Position numbers and translations under genes: made by a program
The notes under the pieces: generated by a model
Told to the model about the DNA's origin: nothing
Database searches by the model: none
The model's input: the letters and a program-made list of their open reading frames with translations, nothing else
From: Halorubellus sp. JP-L1
Lineage (GTDB): Archaea; Halobacteriota; Halobacteria; Halobacteriales; Natrialbaceae
Assembly: GCF_011440375.1 (NCBI RefSeq)
Contig: NZ_JAAOIR010000001.1
Location: forward strand, 868,001-932,000
Direction of reading: 5' to 3'
DNA length: 64,000 nucleotides
Part shown: positions 59,337 to 64,000 of the stretch, one piece after another
Numbering within the stretch: the stretch's first letter is position 1
How the letters are laid out: each line of letters starts with the position of its first letter

Positions 59337-59346
59337 TTTTTTATTA
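59337..59346 (+). promoter_or_regulatory. TATA-like element of the two-gene membrane operon
   Basis: TTTTTTATTA is centred about 27 nt upstream of the ATG at 59368. A second A+T element, AATATATAC, is too close to the start (about 14 nt) to serve as TATA. Confidence 0.45.
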
Positions 59347-59367
59347 CAAAGAATATATACGTGGAAT

Positions 59368-60585
59368 ATGGTTTCGCTTCCCGTCGAGGTACTCGTGGGC
59401 ATCTCGCTCGGGTTGGTGCTGGGCGTCGTTCCAGCGTCTCTCGCTGGCCTCATCGGGTTCTCGCTCGAACAGTACGTGGACCGATCGCTCCCGCAGTTCG
59501 CAGCCGTCCTCCTGACGCTGCCGCTCGCCGGCGGGCTCGGGTACCTCGCGAGTATCGTGCAACGGAACGTCAACTACCTTCCGCGGTACGTCATCGCGTC
59601 GTTCGTCGTCGTGATGATCACCATCTACGCGAACAGCCAGGGCCAGAAGCTCGCCCATCGGATGCCGACGGACCTCGCGGACGCGTCCCGTAGCGAACGA
59701 ACGCTCTCCGAGGAAGCCGCTGACGACGTCGACGGCCTCGGACAGGTGACGATCCGCCCGACCGGCGACGTCGGGTCGCTCGACGGCTACCCGGCCGTCG
59801 GCCCGAAACTCGCCGCGTCGCTCTCGGAGACCGCGTGGCGGCTCCCCGCGGACCTCCCGCTCTCGGAGATCGAGACGCGGCTCGCGGACGACCTCCGGTC
59901 GACGCACGACCTGGCGGCGATCGCCGTCTCCGTCGACGCCCGCGGTCGAGCGACGATCGACGCGGCACCGCAGTCCAAGGACCTGGCGCGACGCGTTCCC
60001 GAAGGGCATCGCGCGGTGTCGGTCGCAGCGCTCGCGCCCACGAACCTCTCGCCGGGAGATCACGTGTCCGTCGACGCCGAATCGTCGAGCGTCGCCGGGA
60101 CCGTCGTCAGCGTCGGCGAGGTGGCGGCGTCTGGTCCGGAGCGACGGGTGACGGTCGCCGTCCCGACCGCCGACGCTCGCGTCCTCCTCGAGGCCGACGG
60201 GACGCTCGTCGTCGCGCACTCCAACGACACGAGTCACGAGTACGAGGCGCTCAGTTACCTGAAGCGCGCGGGCGAGACGGTGCGAGAGGTCACGCTGGAC
60301 GCGGGTCTCGTCGACGCCGTCGCGAACGAATCCGTCGACATGTACGCGCTCGCGGTGGAGGCCGACGTCGGCCGTGACGGCGTCGGCGGCTGGTCGTTCG
60401 ACCCGACCGGGGACGACCTCGTACCGGGCCGCGCGGCGTTCCTCGTCGGCGACGCGACCGCGATGGCGGCGTCCGAAACGGCCGATGAGACCGCGATGGC
60501 GGCGTCCGAAACGGCCGAGGAGACCGCGATGGAGGCGTCCGAAACGGCCGAGGAGACGACCGCCGAAGCGGGAGGTGAGGCATGA
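59368..60585 (+). CDS. Membrane protein with soluble TrkA-C-like region (first of a pair)
   Basis: This 405-residue protein has three or four N-terminal membrane helices (about 5-95, VEVLVGISLGLVLGVVPASL onwards). The long cytoplasmic region (about 110-365) has features of TrkA-C/RCK_C domains (SPGDHVSVDAESSSVAGTVV, EATGTLVVAH-like ADGTLVVAHSNDTSHEYEAL). It ends with a repeated ETAMAASETAEE-type tail. The fold assignment is tentative. Its stop overlaps the next gene in an ATGA. Function is unknown; RCK_C domains commonly bind nucleotides and gate transporters. Confidence 0.72.
   Translation: MVSLPVEVLVGISLGLVLGVVPASLAGLIGFSLEQYVDRSLPQFAAVLLTLPLAGGLGYLASIVQRNVNYLPRYVIASFVVVMITIYANSQGQKLAHRMPTDLADASRSERTLSEEAADDVDGLGQVTIRPTGDVGSLDGYPAVGPKLAASLSETAWRLPADLPLSEIETRLADDLRSTHDLAAIAVSVDARGRATIDAAPQSKDLARRVPEGHRAVSVAALAPTNLSPGDHVSVDAESSSVAGTVVSVGEVAASGPERRVTVAVPTADARVLLEADGTLVVAHSNDTSHEYEALSYLKRAGETVREVTLDAGLVDAVANESVDMYALAVEADVGRDGVGGWSFDPTGDDLVPGRAAFLVGDATAMAASETADETAMAASETAEETAMEASETAEETTAEAGGEA
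60460..60558. repeat. 33-bp coding tandem repeat, three copies
   Basis: The unit starting GCGATGGCGGCGTCCGAAAC lies at 60460-60492, 60493-60525 and 60526-60558, with only single-base changes. It encodes the AMAASETAEET units at the C-terminus of the first membrane protein. The period is 11 codons. Confidence 0.92.
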
Positions 60586-61775
60586 TCGCACCGGCCGCGA
60601 TCGTCTCCGACTGGACGATGGAGGCGCTGCTGCGCATCCTCGGGTTCGGTCTGTACGGGGCCGTAGTGACGCTCGGTATCGCGTTCATCTACCGCGCGTA
60701 CAGTACGCGGTCGATGCCGGCTGGTCCGGCGGTCTTCATCGGCGTGTCGTTCGTCGCCATCTCCCTGACCGCGCAGACGGTCCTGCAGACGTCCGTGATC
60801 GGTTCGACGCCGCTCCAGCACTACGCGTCGGCGTCGTACATCCTGGGAGTGTTCCTCGGCGTCGCGGTCGCGTCGGAGGCGGGGCGTCGCATCGGCGATC
60901 AGTTCGCGGCGGACGTGTACGGGATCGCGCGGTTCGAGACGAGAGACGAGGTCGGCGACCTCGTGGCGTCCGCCGGACTCGTCGTGACCGTGACGGTACC
61001 AGAGACCGTCGAGACGCTCGACGGGTATCGTGCGGTAGACGACGCCGAGCGTCGAGCGCTCTCGGGGAAGGAACTGCGGTTCCCGCATCGGTTGTCCGTC
61101 GGCGAGATAGCGGATCGGATGACGAGACGCATCGAGGACGACTTCGACGTGGATCACGTCGACGTCTCGGTGAACGAGGCGTACGACGTGGATCGGTTCG
61201 CGGTCGGGAATCGACCTGGTGGTATCGGGTCGACGCTCCCGCCGGGGACGGCCGCGGTCGCGGTGGAGAGCGATCCTGCTGGGGATGCGACGACGGGCGA
61301 CCCGATTGAGGTGTGGGCGGTCGGTGAGAGCGGGAATCGGCTGGTTGCGACGGGCGTGTTCCGGTCGAAGGACGGTGACGTGGCGACGGTCGTCGTGCCC
61401 GAGGACGACACGGTGGGGTTCGATAGCGACGAGACGTATCGGTTGGTGACGCGACCGGACACGATCGACGACGTGAGCGAGTTCGTCTCCGTCATCTGGG
61501 ACGCGCCGGAGACGGTGTCGTCGGTGACTGTCGAGGCGGACGGGCCACTGGAGGGCGAGTTCGTCAGTTGGCTCTCGGCGACGGTGCTGGTGCTCGTCCG
61601 CGATGGCGACGTCGTCGGGCTGCCGGCGGACAACGAGACGCTGGTGGCGGGCGACGACCTGTACCTCCTGGGGACGCCCCGGGAGCTTCGGTCGCTCACT
61701 GGGGAGCGAGCGGACGTGACCGAGAGGTCTCGGGCTGGGGCACCCGAGGAAGCGGACGAGCCGGCGAGCGCGTGA
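60582..61775 (+). CDS. Membrane protein with soluble TrkA-C-like region (second of a pair)
   Basis: This 397-residue protein has about three or four membrane helices in its first 100 residues (LLRILGFGLYGAVVTLGIAF onwards). A large soluble C-terminal part ends in LSATVLVLVRDGDVVGLPAD then NETLVAGDDLYLLGTPRELR, which is typical of RCK_C/TrkA-C. It overlaps the first protein's stop by ATGA, and the two probably form a complex. No full ion-channel or transporter domain is present in either, so a partner may be missing or they may be sensors. Confidence 0.72.
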   Translation: MIAPAAIVSDWTMEALLRILGFGLYGAVVTLGIAFIYRAYSTRSMPAGPAVFIGVSFVAISLTAQTVLQTSVIGSTPLQHYASASYILGVFLGVAVASEAGRRIGDQFAADVYGIARFETRDEVGDLVASAGLVVTVTVPETVETLDGYRAVDDAERRALSGKELRFPHRLSVGEIADRMTRRIEDDFDVDHVDVSVNEAYDVDRFAVGNRPGGIGSTLPPGTAAVAVESDPAGDATTGDPIEVWAVGESGNRLVATGVFRSKDGDVATVVVPEDDTVGFDSDETYRLVTRPDTIDDVSEFVSVIWDAPETVSSVTVEADGPLEGEFVSWLSATVLVLVRDGDVVGLPADNETLVAGDDLYLLGTPRELRSLTGERADVTERSRAGAPEEADEPASA

Positions 61776-61810
61776 GCGCGAGCGGGACGTCGCCGGACCG
61801 TCTGTAGAAT

Positions 61811-61818
61811 TTTATATA
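61811..61818 (+). promoter_or_regulatory. TATA-like element of the DUF7857-like/MinD operon
   Basis: TTTATATA is centred about 27 nt before the ATG at 61841. Confidence 0.55.
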
Positions 61819-61840
61819 CCAATAGCGTTCGAAAGATAGT

Positions 61841-62212
61841 ATGGTAGAGGTAACGGCGTCGACCGAGCGGCAGGACGACGTGACGTTCGTCTGGGCGACG
61901 GTTCGGAACACGCGTCGTACACCGCAGCGCGTCGCGATCGAGAACGCGCTCGATGGAGCGACGTGGCCGCCGGTTACCGGCCGGATGCGTGACCCGCGAT
62001 GGCAGAACGGGACGTGGGTCGAGACGATCGAGCCCGGGCGCTGTTGTGGCGTCGGGTTCTCGACGCCCGCCGTTCCCGATGCGGACCCGGTTCGCGTGGT
62101 GTCGACGGAGCGTGCCGAGGATTCGAGTTCGGAGACCGAGAACGCTGAGGCGGTGCTCGCGTCGCTCGACGAGTGGGCGCCGCCGAGTGCCGTCCTTCGA
62201 CGGGACAGATGA
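61841..62212 (+). CDS. Small beta-rich protein (DUF7857-like)
   Basis: This 123-residue protein has strands VTASTERQDDVTFVWATVRN and QRVAIENALDGATWPPVTGR, and a central PGRCCGVGFSTPA. Its acidic, helical C-terminus ends LDEWAPPSAVLRRD. I associate it with DUF7857, seen next to MinD-like genes in haloarchaeal pilus loci. No membrane segment is visible, and the two adjacent cysteines may matter. It overlaps the MinD-like gene in an ATGA. Function is unknown. Confidence 0.72.
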   Translation: MVEVTASTERQDDVTFVWATVRNTRRTPQRVAIENALDGATWPPVTGRMRDPRWQNGTWVETIEPGRCCGVGFSTPAVPDADPVRVVSTERAEDSSSETENAEAVLASLDEWAPPSAVLRRDR

Positions 62213-62901
62213 TCGTCGCTATCTCGGGCGGCAAGGGTGGGGTCGGGAAGACGACGGTCTCGCTGAATCTCGCTCGGGCGCTCGATGCCGTCGTCGTCGA
62301 CGGCGATCTGACGACGCCGGATCTGCCGCGTGGTCGCGGGCCGGACATGCACGACGTGCTCGCGGGGCGTGCTGGCCCGATGGAGGCCGTCGAGGAGTTC
62401 GATGACGTCCACGTCCTGCCGTGTGGGCGAACGTTGGACGGGGCGTCCGCGGCGGACGTCTCGAACCTGGAGAACGCGGTGTCGTTGCTCGACCGGCGGT
62501 TCGAGTACGTGCTCGTGGATTGTCCCGCTGGCCTCGCTCGGGACGTCGGTCACCAGTTGCGGTGTGCGGATGCGGCGGTGCTGGTGACGATGGCGAACCG
62601 GCCGGCGCTCTGGAACGCGCTGAAGACGCGCCAGCTCGCGATGGACGTGGAGACGCCGATCGCGTGCATCGTCGTGAACAAGGCGACGTCGGACGCTGCG
62701 GGCATCGTCGCGGATCGCGTGGAGGAACGCATCGGGACGCCGACGCACGTGCTCGAGGAGTACGACGCCATCTTCGAGAGTCAGGACGACGGACATCCCG
62801 TTCACCACGTGGCCCCGGACTGCGATGGGTTGGAGACGTTCGACGACGTCGCTGCCGAGGTCGTTCGGTGTGGCGAACACATCAGGTCGGCGTCCCGGTG
62901 A
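62209..62901 (+). CDS. MinD/ParA-like ATPase
   Basis: This 230-residue P-loop ATPase of the deviant Walker type has GKGGVGKTT at 8-16, signature switch DCPAGL (about 105-110, with Asp in the Walker B position) and VNKATSDAAG (about 150-160). It is shorter than chromosome-segregation ParA and resembles MinD proteins that position membrane machines such as pili. The C-terminus lacks an obvious amphipathic membrane helix. It shares an operon with the DUF7857-like gene. Confidence 0.86.
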   Translation: MIVAISGGKGGVGKTTVSLNLARALDAVVVDGDLTTPDLPRGRGPDMHDVLAGRAGPMEAVEEFDDVHVLPCGRTLDGASAADVSNLENAVSLLDRRFEYVLVDCPAGLARDVGHQLRCADAAVLVTMANRPALWNALKTRQLAMDVETPIACIVVNKATSDAAGIVADRVEERIGTPTHVLEEYDAIFESQDDGHPVHHVAPDCDGLETFDDVAAEVVRCGEHIRSASR

Positions 62902-62963
62902 TCGAGCGACCGTGTCCTCCTCGAAGCTGTAGCCTCGTCGCAACGTCCAGAACCGGCAGCAGA

Positions 62964-63035
62964 GGAGATATTAAATCTGTATATAGAATATAAAATTTAA
63001 TATTCCCCTGTACCGTTTTGAAGTTCATAATCTAC
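62964..63035. promoter_or_regulatory. A+T-rich promoter region of the second TFB gene
   Basis: An A+T-rich stretch carries several TATA-like elements (ATATTAAATC, GTATATAGAATATAAAAT, TTTAATATT). The last candidate lies about 35 nt upstream of the ATG at 63036. Transcription from several sites is possible, and the start cannot be fixed from sequence. Confidence 0.55.
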
Positions 63036-63911
63036 ATGCAACGCTCCGAGGTTGTCTGTCCCGAGTGCGAGGGGCGACTCCGAGACCACGGCAACGAACT
63101 CGTCTGTGACTCCTGCGGGATCGTCTCGGACGAACCGAACGTCGACCATGGGCCAGAATGGCGTCGCGGCGACGGGCGCGACGACGAGGACCGTCGCCGT
63201 ACCGGCGCACCGCGCCGACGGAACCGACACGACCGCGGGCTCTCCACCGAGATCGGGTACGGGTGCGGGAGCGACGTCAGCGGCGACCGACAACGGCAGT
63301 TCGTCCGGATGCGCAAGCAACACAAGCGAGCGCAGATCGCGTCGAAAGCCGAACGGAATCGCGTGTACGCGTACACGGAGATCGGACGCATCCGCTCGTC
63401 GCTCTCGCTCGCCGACAGCATCGAGGACCAGGCCTGTTCGCTGTTCGACTCGGCGCAGGACGCGGACCTGCTCTGTGGGCGGTCGCTCGAGGGGTTCGCT
63501 GCCGCGGTCGTCTACGCGACGTGCCGTAGTCGGTCGGTCGCCCGAACGATGGGCGAGATCGTCGCGGTGTCGCGCGCGGACCGCGACGAACTCAAAGCCG
63601 CGTACGACGCCCTCAATCAGGAACTCGGGCTCCCGATCGGGCCGATCGATCCCGTCGAGTACCTGCCGCGGTACGCGTCAGAGATCGGGGTCTGCAAGGA
63701 GGTCGAGCGGATCGCGCGCCAGTACGTCGTGTTGCTGATTGAGAGCGGTCGGATGGGCGGGAAGAACCCGAGCGGTGTCGCGGCCGCGTGCCTCTACAAA
63801 GCGGCGGCGGAGCGGGACGACGACGTGAACCAGCAGACGCTCGCGGACCTCGCTGACGTGTCTCGAATGACGATCTCAGCCACGGTCTCCGATCTGAAGG
63901 CGGTGGTGTGA
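63036..63911 (+). CDS. Divergent transcription factor TFB paralog
   Basis: This 291-residue TFB paralog is about 40 residues shorter than the canonical one at 20170. It keeps a zinc ribbon (C8, C11, C24, C27), a shortened Arg-rich linker (RRRTGAPRRRNRHDRGLSTE, the B-reader/linker region), and two cyclin repeats (about 100-190 and 195-285). It ends in LADVSRMTISATVSDLKAV. The recognition helix differs from the usual VSEVTIRNRYKE, implying altered DNA contacts. It sits between a MinD-like and a ParA-like gene in the pilus locus, so it may direct a dedicated promoter set. Confidence 0.88.
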   Translation: MQRSEVVCPECEGRLRDHGNELVCDSCGIVSDEPNVDHGPEWRRGDGRDDEDRRRTGAPRRRNRHDRGLSTEIGYGCGSDVSGDRQRQFVRMRKQHKRAQIASKAERNRVYAYTEIGRIRSSLSLADSIEDQACSLFDSAQDADLLCGRSLEGFAAAVVYATCRSRSVARTMGEIVAVSRADRDELKAAYDALNQELGLPIGPIDPVEYLPRYASEIGVCKEVERIARQYVVLLIESGRMGGKNPSGVAAACLYKAAAERDDDVNQQTLADLADVSRMTISATVSDLKAVV

Positions 63912-63957
63912 CCGTGTCCGATCCCGGTTCGAACCAGATCACTCACTCGACAGAATC

Positions 63958-64000
63958 ATGATCGCAATCGCGTGTGCGAAAGGCGGCAGTGGTAAAACGA
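63958..64000 (+). CDS. ParA/MinD-like ATPase, 5' end only
   Basis: The frame begins with the ATG at 63958 and runs to the window edge. The 14 visible residues, MIAIACAKGGSGKT, form the first strand and deviant Walker A loop of a ParA/MinD ATPase. It follows the TFB gene by 46 bp on the same strand and is distinct from the MinD-like gene at 62209. The rest of the protein is outside the window. Confidence 0.75.
   Translation, partial: MIAIACAKGGSGKT

Overview
The window is a haloarchaeal chromosome segment. GC is very high, the predicted proteins are strongly acidic, and many genes appear leaderless, with a TATA-like element about 27 nt upstream of the start codon. The marker genes are archaeal or haloarchaeal: a three-OB-fold RPA with its RPA-associated partner, two TFB genes, aIF2-beta, archaeal OGG, PGF-CTERM surface proteins and an AglJ-like glycosyltransferase. 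No rRNA, tRNA or CRISPR array was recognised.

Region 1 (1-33 kb) is mostly housekeeping and scattered metabolic genes. It holds the rpa operon, a riboflavin/F420-pathway reductase, a glutaredoxin-thioredoxin reductase fusion, a GNAT/IMPase/HAD operon flanked by two paralogous zinc winged-helix regulators, purA, a metB-like/M20 peptidase pair, a six-repeat surface protein, tfb, eif2b, OGG, a K+/H+ antiporter pair, a flavin-dependent oxidoreductase, a NUDIX hydrolase, a methyltransferase, a pair of tiny zinc proteins, an MFS transporter, a VOC protein and a VapBC toxin-antitoxin pair with a perfect palindrome at its start. Region 2 (33-42.6 kb) has a small sugar-nucleotide/glycosyltransferase cluster, probably for protein N-glycosylation, then a Tat lipoprotein, a ribbon-helix-helix regulator and a LUD-type lactate oxidation pair (LutC plus a LutB-LutA fusion).

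Region 3 (42.6-64 kb) is the most interesting part. It is a type IV pilus/type II secretion-like locus. One minus-strand operon encodes a coiled-coil protein, a small membrane protein, a PilB-type ATPase and a PilC-type membrane protein. A second minus-strand operon encodes three small pilin-like membrane proteins, a giant 1424-residue membrane-anchored protein and a small downstream gene. A HerA-like ATPase and a pilin are transcribed divergently from a shared TTTAAA element. They are followed on the plus strand by a GLUG-repeat PGF-CTERM surface protein, two membrane proteins with soluble C-terminal regions, a small protein, a MinD-like ATPase, a divergent TFB and the start of a second ParA-like ATPase. 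Three promoters in this locus carry TTTAAA at the same 27-nt spacing, and two of them share a 14-nt core.

The giant protein ends in a ComEC-like metallo-beta-lactamase domain. Its stop codon lies inside the start of a small gene of unknown function. Just beyond that gene is a frameshifted remnant of the giant gene's own sequence from immediately upstream of the metallo-beta-lactamase domain. This layout resembles a replaceable C-terminal tip with a partner gene and a displaced older tip, as in polymorphic effector systems. It is my main candidate for an undescribed system; the functional reading is inference. The window also carries many short, roughly three-copy tandem repeats, inside and outside genes.
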